This document shows, in pieces, positions 1 through 9,303 of a DNA stretch of 64,000 nt (the first letter of the stretch is position 1; each line of letters begins with the position of its first letter). The position numbers and the translations under genes were made by a program. Under the pieces are notes generated by a model. It saw only the letters and a list, made by a program, of their open reading frames with translations. It searched no databases and had not been told where the DNA came from. Source of the DNA: Bryobacterales bacterium (GTDB lineage: Bacteria; Acidobacteriota; Terriglobia; Bryobacterales; Bryobacteraceae); the NCBI GenBank assembly GCA_025463005.1, contig JAOAPR010000103.1:49246-113245 (forward strand), read 5' to 3'.

Positions 1-1437
1 CGATTTCAGATTGTAGCCGCTGTTGATGAAATCCTGTGCCAGCGCATTCAGCAGGCGGGCGTTGGTCGGCTGCAAGGTGCAAGGGCTGCTGGGCGACGGG
101 CAATCCGTAGGCGGATGGTCGGGATCCAGGCGCATTGGATCGAACTGGTTCGAGGGGCTTACAATCCCCATGCCGAAAAAATATTCCCAGATGTAATTGA
201 CGGTCGCCCTCGCGAACTGGAAATCGGAGGTGATCTTCTGTCCGAGGAATGTGCGGTAGTCCTGGCCTGCTGCGGGGCTCACTCCGTCGGTAATGTATGC
301 AGGCTTGACTATCTGGGTTGTAGTCACGCACCGTCCGTTTGCGTCCATGGTGCAACGCGCGGGACGGTTGCCGGTGGTCGTGTTTAACTGGTAATCCACC
401 GTTCGGTTGTTGGTCAGGCTCCATGGCTGCACGCCTTGCCCCGTCTGGATGGTGGAGGTGCGTGACATAAAAGACGCCATGCCCCAGGCCTGCTGGCGCG
501 TAGTGTAGTAACCCCACAGGCTTAGCGAATCCAGATGGCCTCGGCCGTTGTGGCACAACAAGCAGTTCAAGTGAGAAATCCCAAGAAACGTGTCCGCGAC
601 GTTGGCGGCTTGGAGATCGAAGACGTCCTGAACCGGTCCGCCTCCCATGACCCCGCCCGCGATGTAGTTCAGCTCGCCCTGCGTAAAGCTGGTGGGACCG
701 GTTGCGGAGATCAGATCGCGAGCCATCTGGTCGTATGGCTTGCCGCTGGTCAGCGAATTCCGAATATAGTCATTAAAAGCGACGACGCCCTGGATATAAC
801 GCTGGATTTGGGTATTGCGCGAATTGTTCTGGAAAAAGTCGCCGAACCAGATGGTCCATTTGTCCACCCATTCCGGCGAGGCAATCAGTGAGTCGATCAG
901 CTTGGCGCGCTTGTCGAAAGACGCGTCGTTGACGAACGAAGTGACCGCATCGGGAGTCGGAATCCGCCCGGTCAGATCGAGCGTGACGCGGCGCACGAAC
1001 TCAAAATCGGTAGTGGGCGGAGCAGGAGCCACGTGAGCGTCCGTCATCGCCTGGAAAAGGTACTTGTCGATGTTGTTGGGGCCGTGCTGCAGAGTATCCG
1101 TCCGGCTGCCGCCAGGCGCCGAGGGCATCGCAGCCGTGCTGGTCGCGAAGGCCGTCATCACCTCGGCTGCCGGAGCTAGCTGCCCGGTCACATCCGCAGT
1201 CAGCTTGGTTCTTTCCGCCCAACGCTGGGGGCCGCCGACAAACTTTTCACGGTTCGCGCCGAAGTAGGTGCAACTGGGATCGGATACGGAAAGCTGATCG
1301 GCGGAGCCATCAGCACTGGAGGAGGAAACTACATCGGGCGAAGTGCCCGCCACAGGATCCTGTGCCCGCGAGATCATGAATCCTGCGGCAGCTAACAGGG
1401 CCGCACCGCACGTTGACACGATTCTAAGTGTCGCCAT
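1..1437 (-). CDS. Secreted DUF1549-type protein with haem-like CxxCH motif (partial, C-terminus off window)
   Basis: The first 479 codons are inside the window and the gene runs off its left edge. The start ATG at 1437 is followed by a signal peptide of about 25 residues ending near SRAQ. The stretch FEFVRRVTLDLTGRIPTP, roughly residues 150-167, is characteristic of DUF1549 proteins. Further on, NCLLCHNG carries a CxxCH that could bind c-type haem. Such proteins are abundant in Acidobacteriota and Planctomycetes and are usually paired with a DUF1501 protein, which would lie outside this window. The substrate is unknown; an extracytoplasmic redox or catabolic role is inferred only from the export signal and the CxxCH. 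Confidence 0.85.
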   Translation of the reverse strand, partial: MATLRIVSTCGAALLAAAGFMISRAQDPVAGTSPDVVSSSSADGSADQLSVSDPSCTYFGANREKFVGGPQRWAERTKLTADVTGQLAPAAEVMTAFATSTAAMPSAPGGSRTDTLQHGPNNIDKYLFQAMTDAHVAPAPPTTDFEFVRRVTLDLTGRIPTPDAVTSFVNDASFDKRAKLIDSLIASPEWVDKWTIWFGDFFQNNSRNTQIQRYIQGVVAFNDYIRNSLTSGKPYDQMARDLISATGPTSFTQGELNYIAGGVMGGGPVQDVFDLQAANVADTFLGISHLNCLLCHNGRGHLDSLSLWGYYTTRQQAWGMASFMSRTSTIQTGQGVQPWSLTNNRTVDYQLNTTTGNRPARCTMDANGRCVTTTQIVKPAYITDGVSPAAGQDYRTFLGQKITSDFQFARATVNYIWEYFFGMGIVSPSNQFDPMRLDPDHPPTDCPSPSSPCTLQPTNARLLNALAQDFINSGYNLKS

Positions 1438-1538
1438 CCTTGCCCTCCGATAGTCCGACCTACAGATAACTCTAACCCGGAGCCGGATGAGCAGTTGCGG
1501 TTTTTGGTACTTAGTACTTCCGGCCTACTTGCAACAAC

Positions 1539-2495
1539 TTACGAACAACCAAGATATTGTACTTCTTCCTCCAGCAGCAGTCCGCACCGGTCCTTCACGC
1601 TTCGCTTCAGCGTTCCGATCAACTCCCGTACTTGCTGGGAAGTACCACCACCGGAATTATATATCAGATTTGCGTGGTAGTCAGCCACCCGGACGCCGCC
1701 CAGAACCATGCCCTTAGCTCCTGCCAGCTCCAGGAAGTAAGCCGAGGGCACTTTCCCCTCGCGGATCACTCGTTCGGGAACCTGCGCGCGCACCGCTTCC
1801 GGAAGTTCTGCCAGAATCAGGTTTTTGAAAATGCTTCCGGCGCAGCGCATGGTCGGCGGATACTTTTCGTTGCGGATCTTGAGAATCCCATCCGCCTTAG
1901 CGCGCAGTTCGGCCGGATCGCCCGCGGGAAGCCGCAAGGTGGTCTCCAGCACGATCCAATCCTTGTGCCGTTTGAACACGCTTTCGCGGTACTGAAATTC
2001 GCACGCGTCGTTGCCGATCTCCCGAATCGTCGGGCTCATCGTCGAACCATCATAAAAGCGGACGGATTCCACGAACTCGTGGATAGAGTGCCCGTAGGCC
2101 CCGGCGTTGCCGTAGATCGCGCCACCCACCCACCCCGGGATGCCGGTCATGGTGTGCAAGCCCTGGAGCCCGGCTTCAACGGTCGAATCCACCAGGTCCT
2201 GGAGCACTGCTCCCGCCGCCACCCGCACCACGGGCCCGTCGATTTCTATGTGATTCGCCGTGTAGCGCAGTACCACGCCAGGAAATCCGCGGTCATCGGC
2301 GACCAGGTTGGTCCCGCCCCCAATTAAGGCGTGCGGCGCGTCGCGCACGATCTCGCGCGTGGCGATCAGGGCGTCTTCCGACGAGGCGTCCGCAAGAATC
2401 CGCGCGGGACCGCCGATAGCGAATCGCGTGACGCGGTTCAGCGGAACGTTTTCGGTAAACTGTAACCCAGGGATCGCGGTCAGGCGTGCCAACAT
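1539..2495 (-). CDS. murB: UDP-N-acetylmuramate dehydrogenase MurB
   Basis: MurB reduces UDP-GlcNAc-enolpyruvate to UDP-MurNAc with NADPH and FAD in cytoplasmic peptidoglycan precursor synthesis. The 318-aa protein has the FAD-binding GGGTNLV (about residues 59-65), YGNAGAYG (128-135), the conserved Arg in FQYRESVFK, the catalytic Ser in AGSIFKN (Ser221) and a terminal LEEEV with the second acid/base Glu. The frame stays open far upstream of 2495, but that extension overlaps the divergent DUF2461 gene and shows no MurB homology, so the ATG at 2495 (preceded by GAGAG) is chosen. It stands alone rather than in a dcw cluster; only 30 bp separate it from the divergent neighbour. Confidence 0.95.
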   Translation of the reverse strand: MLARLTAIPGLQFTENVPLNRVTRFAIGGPARILADASSEDALIATREIVRDAPHALIGGGTNLVADDRGFPGVVLRYTANHIEIDGPVVRVAAGAVLQDLVDSTVEAGLQGLHTMTGIPGWVGGAIYGNAGAYGHSIHEFVESVRFYDGSTMSPTIREIGNDACEFQYRESVFKRHKDWIVLETTLRLPAGDPAELRAKADGILKIRNEKYPPTMRCAGSIFKNLILAELPEAVRAQVPERVIREGKVPSAYFLELAGAKGMVLGGVRVADYHANLIYNSGGGTSQQVRELIGTLKRSVKDRCGLLLEEEVQYLGCS

Positions 2496-2525
2496 CTCTC
2501 GTTCATCTCTCTGATCAAGGGTAAT

Positions 2526-3221
2526 ATGTTTCCCGGTTTTTCTCCTGAAGCTTTGACGTTTCTTCGTGGTCTGAAGCGAAACAACCACCGTGAATGGTTC
2601 CAGCCGCGCAAGGAAATCTTCGAGACCAAGCTGAAGGCGCCTATGATCCAGCTGGTGGAAGCGATCAACGCCGAGCTGTTGGGTTTCGCCCCAGATCACA
2701 TCACCGACCCTAAGAAGGCCGTGTACCGTATTTACCGCGACACCCGCTTCAGTGCGGACAAGACGCCGTATAAGACCCACGTCGCCGCGATCTTTCCGCA
2801 TCACCGCCTGGGAAAACAGTCGTCTGCCGGGTTCTACTTTCATATCACCGCAAAGTCTGTTGGAGTCGCGGCCGGGTCCTATATGCCTGGTACCGACGAG
2901 CTGCGGGCCGTGCGGATGTGGCTGGCCGAAAACCATAAGGAATTTCGCGCGGCTGCGCGCCGGCCTCAAAAAACGCTTGGGAAGCTGGGCGGGAGCGCGA
3001 CCGTGCGCATGCCAAAAGGGTTCGAGGCCAGCCACCCGGCCGAAGACTTGATCCGCATGAAGCAGTGGCTGTACTGGGTGGAAATGGACGCGAGGATCGC
3101 CACCTCGCCGCGGTTGCTCCCGGAACTGGTGAAGCGCTTCCGTGCCGCGGCGCCAGTGATTGCGATGCTGAACGCACCGTTGGGAAAATTCGCGCGTGCT
3201 ACTTCGATGACTCTACCCTAA
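2526..3221 (+). CDS. DUF2461 family protein
   Basis: This 231-aa protein has the DUF2461 signature throughout: an early FLRGLKRNNHREWF, a central VYRIYRDTRFSADKTPYKTH, and a GFYFHI segment. Members are widespread soluble bacterial proteins of unknown biochemical role (TIGR02453). Nothing in the sequence indicates export or a known catalytic motif. It is divergent from murB and its 3' end overlaps the convergent BON gene by 23 bp, so transcription of the two would interfere. Family assignment is firm, function unknown. Confidence 0.9.
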   Translation: MFPGFSPEALTFLRGLKRNNHREWFQPRKEIFETKLKAPMIQLVEAINAELLGFAPDHITDPKKAVYRIYRDTRFSADKTPYKTHVAAIFPHHRLGKQSSAGFYFHITAKSVGVAAGSYMPGTDELRAVRMWLAENHKEFRAAARRPQKTLGKLGGSATVRMPKGFEASHPAEDLIRMKQWLYWVEMDARIATSPRLLPELVKRFRAAAPVIAMLNAPLGKFARATSMTLP

Positions 3222-3690
3222 GATTATTGATCACCTTGTGCACGCCGGAGACGCCATTGGCGGCGATTCCCGCCACTTCCTTGTCCATTTGCGTCGCCAC
3301 CACTCCTTCCAGCGTGACCTCGCCATTCTTGACAATGATGTGGATCGGAGGCACGGCGCCCATCTGGTAGCGTTGCAGCGACGGCTTCGAATAGATCGCC
3401 CGATAGGTCTCCAGCCGGATTTGATCGTCGTTCGGTGAGAGCGGCAGAACCTCGATCTGGTTGTCGACTGCCGATACACCTTCGATGCTCTTTACCGCCT
3501 TCTCAGCATCGCTCTTAAGTTTGGGATCCCTTACCTGCCCGAACAGAGTCACCTTCGATCCATCCACGCGGTAGGCCAGATTATCGAACACCCCGTAATA
3601 GGGCAACGTGACCAGCTCATGACGGACTTCTTTTACGAGGTCGGCCGCGAAGAGGGCCAATGGCAGCAGGAGAAGTATCAGTTTTTTCAC
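3199..3690 (-). CDS. Secreted protein with two BON domains
   Basis: The 163-aa protein begins with a short signal peptide (MKKLILLLLPLALFAA) followed by two BON-like repeats of the form V-x-G-x-V-x-L-x-G-x-V. The first is around residues 40-80 (VDGSKVTLFGQV) and the second around 110-160 (VKNGEVTLEGVV). BON domains occur in OsmY-like periplasmic proteins and are thought to bind phospholipid or help envelope stability. The gene is followed on the same strand by no obvious partner and its tail overlaps the DUF2461 gene. The envelope-stress role is inferred from the family. Confidence 0.88.
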   Translation of the reverse strand: MKKLILLLLPLALFAADLVKEVRHELVTLPYYGVFDNLAYRVDGSKVTLFGQVRDPKLKSDAEKAVKSIEGVSAVDNQIEVLPLSPNDDQIRLETYRAIYSKPSLQRYQMGAVPPIHIIVKNGEVTLEGVVATQMDKEVAGIAANGVSGVHKVINNLRVESSK

Positions 3691-3722
3691 GACTATATGA
3701 TGCCGCGCGGAGCAAATCTATT

Positions 3723-4106
3723 TCAGGCGGCGCGGGAAGGAGCCCGCAGCCCGCTCCATTCCTCACAAACCAGGATGGAGTTTGCGGGATTCTTGGAGGA
3801 ATACTTGAGGCTTACAGGTCCGATAAGTCGTTCAGGCTCAGCAGGAAGGAGGTGACGCAGCGTGCCAATATCCTGGGACGCCTCGTATTGCACGCCCCGT
3901 ACCGTATAGGAGTAAAACAGCATCGCTTCGGTGGCTTCTGTAATCAAGGCGTCGCCCAGGCGGCCACGCCGGTGCAGTTCCAGGCGTCGCTTGCGTTCCC
4001 GTTTTTCCGGATTCGCCCTCAGCATCCGCTGCGCGAGACGCGCGCCGAAGCCGAGTGTTCCAACACCTACCGCTCCCAGAAGCAATAGCTTTGTGCCGGG
4101 TGACAT
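3723..4106 (-). CDS. Small membrane protein, DUF3592-like
   Basis: A 127-aa protein with one hydrophobic segment (about residues 5-25) followed by a basic stretch rich in Arg/Lys and then a beta-rich region. The pattern FYSYTVRGVQYEAS followed later by VSLKYSSKNPANSIL resembles DUF3592 domains, which share a Y-x-Y-x-V-x-G-x-x-Y motif and a V-x-Y-x-P-x-N-P motif. Topology suggests an N-terminal anchor with the soluble part on one side of the membrane. It lies 18 bp downstream of the aldolase gene on the same strand and may be cotranscribed. Function unknown; family assignment moderate. Confidence 0.6.
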   Translation of the reverse strand: MSPGTKLLLLGAVGVGTLGFGARLAQRMLRANPEKRERKRRLELHRRGRLGDALITEATEAMLFYSYTVRGVQYEASQDIGTLRHLLPAEPERLIGPVSLKYSSKNPANSILVCEEWSGLRAPSRAA

Positions 4107-4124
4107 TGTCCTCCTCCGGAGGCG

Positions 4125-4787
4125 TTAACGACTGACGGGTGCGTCCTGAAAGGCCTTGGCGTAGTCCTTGAGGAATTGGTCCAGCCCCTTATCGGTGAGC
4201 GGGTGGCTGAACAGAGCATCCAGGACCTTGAACGGCATGGTCCCGACGTGAGCGCCGGCTTTAGCGGCATCGATCACGTGATTCGAGTGGCGCAGCGATG
4301 CGGCCAATATCTGCGTCGTAAAGCTGTAATTTTTGTAAATTTGGACGATATCCCGGATCAGTTCCATGCCGTTCCAGCCGGTGTCGTCGATGCGGCCGAC
4401 AAAAGGACTGACGAAATACGCCCCGGCCTTCGCAGCCAGGATCGCCTGTCCCGCGGAAAAACACAGCGTCACATTTACGCGAATCCCTTCCCTGCTGAAC
4501 AGCGAACATGCGCGAATGCCGTCGCGTGTCAGAGGAACTTTTACCACGACGTTTTTGTGGATTTTGGCCAGCTTACGGCCTTCGGTGAGCATCCCGTCGG
4601 TGTCGGTTGCGACGACCTCGGCGCTGACGTCGCCATTAACGATGTCGCAAATCTTGCGGATCTGCTCCTCGATCGGCACGCCCTCTTTGGCGATCAGCGT
4701 GGGATTGGTGGTGACGCCGTCGACGACGCCCCAGCGAGCGCCGGTCTTCAATTCTTCCAGATTCGCCGTATCAAGAAAGAAACGCAT
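4125..4787 (-). CDS. Transaldolase / fructose-6-phosphate aldolase-like protein
   Basis: A 220-aa TIM-barrel class I aldolase of the short TalC/FSA type. It opens with MRFFLDTANLEEL and GVTTNPTLIAKEG. It carries the Schiff-base lysine in VVVKVPLT (Lys83) and ends with HPLTDKGLDQFLKDY, all typical of the family. Short forms catalyse either dihydroxyacetone transfer (transaldolase) or reversible fructose-6-phosphate cleavage; sequence alone does not settle which. The frame is open for ten more codons to 4817, but family proteins begin at MRFFLDTA, so 4787 is used. Confidence 0.92.
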   Translation of the reverse strand: MRFFLDTANLEELKTGARWGVVDGVTTNPTLIAKEGVPIEEQIRKICDIVNGDVSAEVVATDTDGMLTEGRKLAKIHKNVVVKVPLTRDGIRACSLFSREGIRVNVTLCFSAGQAILAAKAGAYFVSPFVGRIDDTGWNGMELIRDIVQIYKNYSFTTQILAASLRHSNHVIDAAKAGAHVGTMPFKVLDALFSHPLTDKGLDQFLKDYAKAFQDAPVSR

Positions 4788-4873
4788 AAGGCCGCTCCGT
4801 ATCTCCAAGTGTAGCATCGATGATTCGAAATCGCTTATAATTTAGACTGTTTTACGGCTCCGTCTGCCGACTC

Positions 4874-6535
4874 GTGCAGGCAGAAACGGAGCCGCTTCTC
4901 GGGATGACCACATTCGTACCGATACCCGCGTTCTTACTGGCCGCAGTCCCTTCGTTCAGCAGCCGGATCGCCGCCGCCTTGGGCGACAACACATTCCAGG
5001 ATATTCACCATCTCGAATTCTTTGATTGGGCCATCCTGGTCCCGTACTTCGCCGTTCTCGCCGTGCTGTCCGTCTACGGGCTGCACCGCTATGAGACCAT
5101 TCGCGGCTACATGAAGCATCGCAAGCGTGTGAGCCAGGCTGCGCCGCCGATGCTATTTGCGGATCTGCCGCGCGTTACCATCCAGCTCCCGATTTTCAAC
5201 GAGCGCTTCGTCGTGGAACGCCTGCTCGAGGAAACTTCCAAGATCGATTATCCCCGTCACCTGCTCCAGATCCAGGTGCTCGACGACTCCACCGACGACA
5301 CCCACCCGTTCACCGAAGAACTGGTGCGCGAGTATAGCGATTCCGGTCTGCCTATCGAGTACATCCACCGGACAAATCGGTACGGATACAAGGCGGGCGC
5401 CCTCGAAAACGGGCTCAACACCGCCACCGGTGAAGTGGTCGCCGTTTTCGACGCCGATTTCGTTCCGCCGCGCGATTTCCTCCAACGCACCGTGCATCAT
5501 TTCACCGATCCGAAGGTCGGCATGGTGCAGACCCGCTGGACCTATCTGAATCGGAACCATAACGTCCTGACCGAAGTGCAGGCGATCCTGCTCGATGGCC
5601 ACTTCGTCCTGGAGCACATCGCACGCTCCGGCGGCGGCCTGTTTTTCAACTTTAACGGCACGGCGGGTATTCTCCGGCGATCAATGATCCAGGATGCCGG
5701 CGGCTGGCAGCACGACACGCTCACCGAAGATTCCGATCTGAGCTATCGCGCCCAGCTCAAGGGTTGGAAGTTCGTATACGCGCCCTCGATCGAATGCCCT
5801 TCGGAGCTACCGGTGGAGACCTATGGCTTCCAGGTGCAGCAGTCGCGCTGGGCCAAGGGACTCACCCAGGTAGCGATGAAGCTGTTGCCCTCGATTCTGC
5901 GTGCCAAGCTCCCATGGCGCGTCAAGGCGGAGGCGTTTTTCCACCTGACGCCAAATATCGGCTACCCGCTGATGATCGTAGTCAGCCTGCTCATGCTGCC
6001 GGTGATGATCGTGCGCTTCTACATGGGCTGGCTGGAGATGCTGTTGATCGACTTGCCCTTGATAGCTGCGTCGTTCTGGTCGATTTCGGCATTCTATGTA
6101 GTCGCACAGCGCGAGTTGTTCCCGAAGAATTGGAAACGATCCATCCTGTTCCTGCCGGCTCTTCTGGCGGCTGGCGTGGCGCTCACCATCATCAACACGA
6201 AAGCCGTTATTGAAGCGCTGGTCGGGTATCAGACCGCGTTCGCCCGCACCGCCAAATACGGCAGCGCGCAGCCGGCGCAACTCGCCAACTTACAGTACCG
6301 CCGGCGCAGCGGATGGCTCCCGTATGCGGAACTGGCCGCGGGATGCGGGTTTCTGGCGATCGTGATCTATGCGATCCAGTCGTATAATTACCTCGCGGTT
6401 CCGTTCCTGCTGCTCTTTGTCGGCGGTTACTTCTGGGCAGGAGTCACCACGCTGTGGGAGGAATATCAGGGCAAGCTGGCCTTCGAGCGCCAGCGCGCAC
6501 TCGCCTCTCCGCAGGCCCAAACCGCCAAAGCGTAG
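4874..6535 (+). CDS. Membrane GT2 glycosyltransferase, cellulose synthase-like
   Basis: A 553-aa processive-type GT2 enzyme. Hydrophobic N-terminal segments are followed by a cytoplasmic catalytic domain with LDDSTDDT (about 136-143), the metal-binding DAD (193-195), TED (284-286) and QQSRW (322-326). Several C-terminal membrane spans follow (about 355-460 and 485-530). This is the D,D,D,QxxRW layout of cellulose, glucomannan and other beta-glycan synthases. The polymer made cannot be told from the sequence. There is no BcsB or PilZ gene next to it, so a classical cellulose operon is absent here. An alternative start is Met11 (4904). Confidence 0.9.
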   Translation: MQAETEPLLGMTTFVPIPAFLLAAVPSFSSRIAAALGDNTFQDIHHLEFFDWAILVPYFAVLAVLSVYGLHRYETIRGYMKHRKRVSQAAPPMLFADLPRVTIQLPIFNERFVVERLLEETSKIDYPRHLLQIQVLDDSTDDTHPFTEELVREYSDSGLPIEYIHRTNRYGYKAGALENGLNTATGEVVAVFDADFVPPRDFLQRTVHHFTDPKVGMVQTRWTYLNRNHNVLTEVQAILLDGHFVLEHIARSGGGLFFNFNGTAGILRRSMIQDAGGWQHDTLTEDSDLSYRAQLKGWKFVYAPSIECPSELPVETYGFQVQQSRWAKGLTQVAMKLLPSILRAKLPWRVKAEAFFHLTPNIGYPLMIVVSLLMLPVMIVRFYMGWLEMLLIDLPLIAASFWSISAFYVVAQRELFPKNWKRSILFLPALLAAGVALTIINTKAVIEALVGYQTAFARTAKYGSAQPAQLANLQYRRRSGWLPYAELAAGCGFLAIVIYAIQSYNYLAVPFLLLFVGGYFWAGVTTLWEEYQGKLAFERQRALASPQAQTAKA

Positions 6536-6913
6536 CTACTTTGCTTTGGCCAGCTTCGCTGGTTTCATGAGCTCGGCCTGTTTTTTCTTGGGCAGTTTTG
6601 CGAACACCAGGTCATAAGACTGGCGGATCAGGCGTTTGATCTCCGCGCGAGGCAGCGCGTCTTCTCTCTCCAGCGCCACCCAGTGCATGCGAGCCGAATA
6701 CGGCGCCGGGATGATTCCAGGCAGTTCTATTAGCTCCGCGAATACTTCCGGCGTGCACTTGAAGGACATCACTACTTTGTGACTCGGCGCTGTTAACACG
6801 ACGACCGCGTACATCTTGCCGCCGATCTTGAACACCAGGTCGTCGCCCCACAGGATTTGTTCCGTGGTGTGCGGGAGCGCAAGACAGTGCGCCCGGACCC
6901 AATCGACATTCAT
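6536..6913 (-). CDS. MmcQ/YjbR family protein
   Basis: A 125-aa protein of the MmcQ/YjbR (CyaY-like fold) family, recognised by the N-terminal CLALPHTTEQILWGDDLVFKIGGKMYA pattern (split here: CLALPHTTEQ, then WGDDLVFKIGGKMYA) and MHWVALER near the centre. Family members have a double-wing fold that has been proposed to bind DNA; no enzyme activity is established. The Lys-rich tail (KKKQAEL...KLAKAK) fits a nucleic-acid-binding idea but is not proof. The stop codon directly abuts that of the convergent glycosyltransferase gene. Confidence 0.85.
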   Translation of the reverse strand: MNVDWVRAHCLALPHTTEQILWGDDLVFKIGGKMYAVVVLTAPSHKVVMSFKCTPEVFAELIELPGIIPAPYSARMHWVALEREDALPRAEIKRLIRQSYDLVFAKLPKKKQAELMKPAKLAKAK

Positions 6914-6939
6914 GGCTGGTTTACGGCCTGCACGTACGT

Positions 6940-7314
6940 TTAAGGTCTGTATGTCGCGCTCTGGATGTCCGTCTCCCAGACTTTGACTTCTCGAATACGC
7001 ACCGGAACGGCAGTGTTCTCGAGCCCGCTGCTCATCTGCGTGCAGAAATACTCAGCGATATTTTCGGCCGAGGGATTTGTCACGTCGAAAGGCGGAATTT
7101 CATTCAGGAACTGGTGATCCAGGCGAGCCAGCACTTGCCCCATCAGGTTCTTCACATCGATGAAATCCACCAGCAGGCCGGCCGCGTCCAGCCGCTCTCC
7201 AGCCAGCACCACCTGTACGCGAAAATTGTGGCCGTGCACGTTCTCACAGCCGCCTTTGTAGTTGCGGAGCGCGTGGGCCGCCGCAAAAGTCTGTTCCACT
7301 GTGACTTCAAACAT
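6940..7314 (-). CDS. queD: 6-carboxytetrahydropterin synthase QueD-like
   Basis: A 124-aa T-fold enzyme converting dihydroneopterin triphosphate to 6-carboxytetrahydropterin, the second step toward queuosine and other 7-deazapurines. It has the Zn-binding His in FAAAHALR and the paired His in ENVHGHN, the catalytic Cys in GGCENVH, LVDFIDVK, and LDHQFLN. The length matches the family. Its start overlaps the end of the upstream helicase gene by 8 bp on the same strand, so the two are probably cotranscribed. queC, queE and queF are not in the window. Confidence 0.92.
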   Translation of the reverse strand: MFEVTVEQTFAAAHALRNYKGGCENVHGHNFRVQVVLAGERLDAAGLLVDFIDVKNLMGQVLARLDHQFLNEIPPFDVTNPSAENIAEYFCTQMSSGLENTAVPVRIREVKVWETDIQSATYRP

Positions 7315-9247
7315 GTTTGAAAAACTTCTCTACTTCTTCCCGCCGGGTCGTGAATCCATATTCCGGCAGGCTGTCAAAGAAAATCTGACCGTACCGCGTT
7401 TTTGTGATCCTGTGATCCAGCAACGCCAGCACCCCGCGATCCGTTTTGCTGCGGATCAATCTCCCGAAACCCTGCTTCAGCGCAATGGCAGCCTGCGGAA
7501 CCTGGTAGCCGTTAAATGCGTCCCCGCCATCGTTCTTAATCGCCGCGATACGAGCTTCCACCACCGGGTCGCTGGGCACCGCAAACGGCAGCTTATCGAT
7601 AATAACGCAACTTAACTGTTCGCCTGGAACGTCCACGCCCTGCCAGAAGGAAGACGTCGCGAACAGTACCGCGTTGGGCGTCGAGCGGAATTCTTCGAGC
7701 AGCGCGTTCCGTGGTCCCGTTCCTTGCAGCAGCGTCTGATAAGGGATTTCGAGCGATACGCGGTCGTGGATCAGGCGCATCTGCTGGTAGCTGGTGAAGA
7801 GCACGAACGCTCGCCCGCGGCTGAGCGTGAGGATCTCGACGATCTCCTTCGCCGCAGCGGAAGTGAACGCCGGACTCCGCGGATCCGGCAGATTCTGCGG
7901 AACGTACAGCAGGGCTTGCTTCTTGTGATCGAAATGGCTCGGGACTAATTCCGTGCGAGCCGCACGTATGCCCAGCCGGCGCAGCGTGTACTCGAAGGTC
8001 TCGGCTACAGCCAGGGTCGCCGAGGTCAGGATGACGGTGTCCACGCGGTCAAATAAACGTTCATCGAGGAGTTGTGAGACTTCAATGGGCGTGGCTTGCA
8101 GGAAGGTGCGGCGTCCGCGGCGCTCGATCCAGTACACGTAGCGCTTGTCTGGGGTTCCGTTGTTGCCTTCCATCCAGAACTGCAGCCGCCGCGCCATCTC
8201 CCGAGCGCGGGTCACCAGAGGAATCGCCTCATCCGGAGGCGCTTTCAGCAGCTCCAGCTGCAGCGTAACCATCTCCAGGGCCCGGAGCACGTCGCGATAC
8301 GCCTCCTCGTTCTGTTCGAGGAACGCGCTGTGTGCGCGGAATCCCGTGCGGCCCTCCGCGGCGCCGAACAACGCAAAAAACTGCGCGGCCCGGTCGTTCA
8401 AGATGATCAGAATGCGATCCAGCTCCTCGCTGCCGAACTGCTTGCGGTGGGCCAGCGACGCCACGTCGCGCGTCAGATCTTCGATCTGCCCGCTCGAAAT
8501 TGTCACGCCGAAGTACTGCCCGGCAGTATCCTCTACCTCGTGGGCCTCGTCGAAGATCACCGCCGAGTAGTCGGGGATGATTGCGCCGCGCTCATCTTCC
8601 TTTACCGCCAGGTCCGCGAAAAACAGGTGGTGGTTGACGATGATCAGGTCGCTTTCGCTCGCCTTCTGGTGCATCCGCGTAACGAAGCAGCGCTCGAACT
8701 GTGGGCACTTCTGACCGCTGCATAGCTCCCCGCGCGCGTCCATCTTGGCCCACACCGAACTGTTCTCCGGAAGCTTCTTGATCTCCGCGCGATCGCCCGT
8801 TTCGGTGGTCTTTTCCCAGGCTTGGATGATCTGAAAATCGGCGACCTCTTCCAGTCCGGCCAGCACCGGCTCTTTCTCGGCGTCGTAGATTTTCTGGCGG
8901 CAGGCGTAGTTGGCACGCCCCTTCATGTAACAGGCCCGCAGCGGGCCCAAATGCTTTTCCAGGAACGGAATATCTTTGAAGAAGAGCTGCTCCTGTAGAT
9001 TCTTGGTTCCCGTGGAAATCACCACGCGCTTGCCGGAAAGAATCGCGGGAACCAGATACGCAAGCGTCTTTCCGGTACCCGTGCCGGCTTCGACGATCAG
9101 GTGTTTCTTTTCGGCCAGGGCGCTCTCAACCGCCTCTGCCATGCGGAGCTGGCCCTCGCGGTATTCGTAGCCGGGATGCCATTCCGAAAGCAGTCCTTTA
9201 CGGCCAAAGAACTGGCGAACCGTGAGAGTTTTGGGTGATGCAGCCAC
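7307..9247 (-). CDS. DinG/XPD-like ATP-dependent DNA helicase
   Basis: A 646-aa superfamily 2 helicase. Walker A is EAGTGTGKTLAYL (about 53-65), followed by motif Ia STGTKNLQEQL and four spaced cysteines (ANYAC, ELCSG, QKCPQ, ERCFV) that match the Fe-S cluster of XPD/DinG proteins. The DEAH box is in VIFDEAHEVED. Late motifs SFWQGVDVPG and QGFGRLIRS complete the C-terminal RecA lobe. It acts in DNA repair or R-loop and replication-conflict removal by unwinding 5'-tailed DNA, as in the family. There is no exonuclease domain, so it is DinG-like in the E. coli sense. It overlaps queD by 8 bp. Confidence 0.92.
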   Translation of the reverse strand: MAASPKTLTVRQFFGRKGLLSEWHPGYEYREGQLRMAEAVESALAEKKHLIVEAGTGTGKTLAYLVPAILSGKRVVISTGTKNLQEQLFFKDIPFLEKHLGPLRACYMKGRANYACRQKIYDAEKEPVLAGLEEVADFQIIQAWEKTTETGDRAEIKKLPENSSVWAKMDARGELCSGQKCPQFERCFVTRMHQKASESDLIIVNHHLFFADLAVKEDERGAIIPDYSAVIFDEAHEVEDTAGQYFGVTISSGQIEDLTRDVASLAHRKQFGSEELDRILIILNDRAAQFFALFGAAEGRTGFRAHSAFLEQNEEAYRDVLRALEMVTLQLELLKAPPDEAIPLVTRAREMARRLQFWMEGNNGTPDKRYVYWIERRGRRTFLQATPIEVSQLLDERLFDRVDTVILTSATLAVAETFEYTLRRLGIRAARTELVPSHFDHKKQALLYVPQNLPDPRSPAFTSAAAKEIVEILTLSRGRAFVLFTSYQQMRLIHDRVSLEIPYQTLLQGTGPRNALLEEFRSTPNAVLFATSSFWQGVDVPGEQLSCVIIDKLPFAVPSDPVVEARIAAIKNDGGDAFNGYQVPQAAIALKQGFGRLIRSKTDRGVLALLDHRITKTRYGQIFFDSLPEYGFTTRREEVEKFFKHV

Positions 9248-9303
9248 CTACGACATGATTTTAACAGTGCGCAGTCTGCTGACTCACGCACCGCCGCGGC
9301 ACG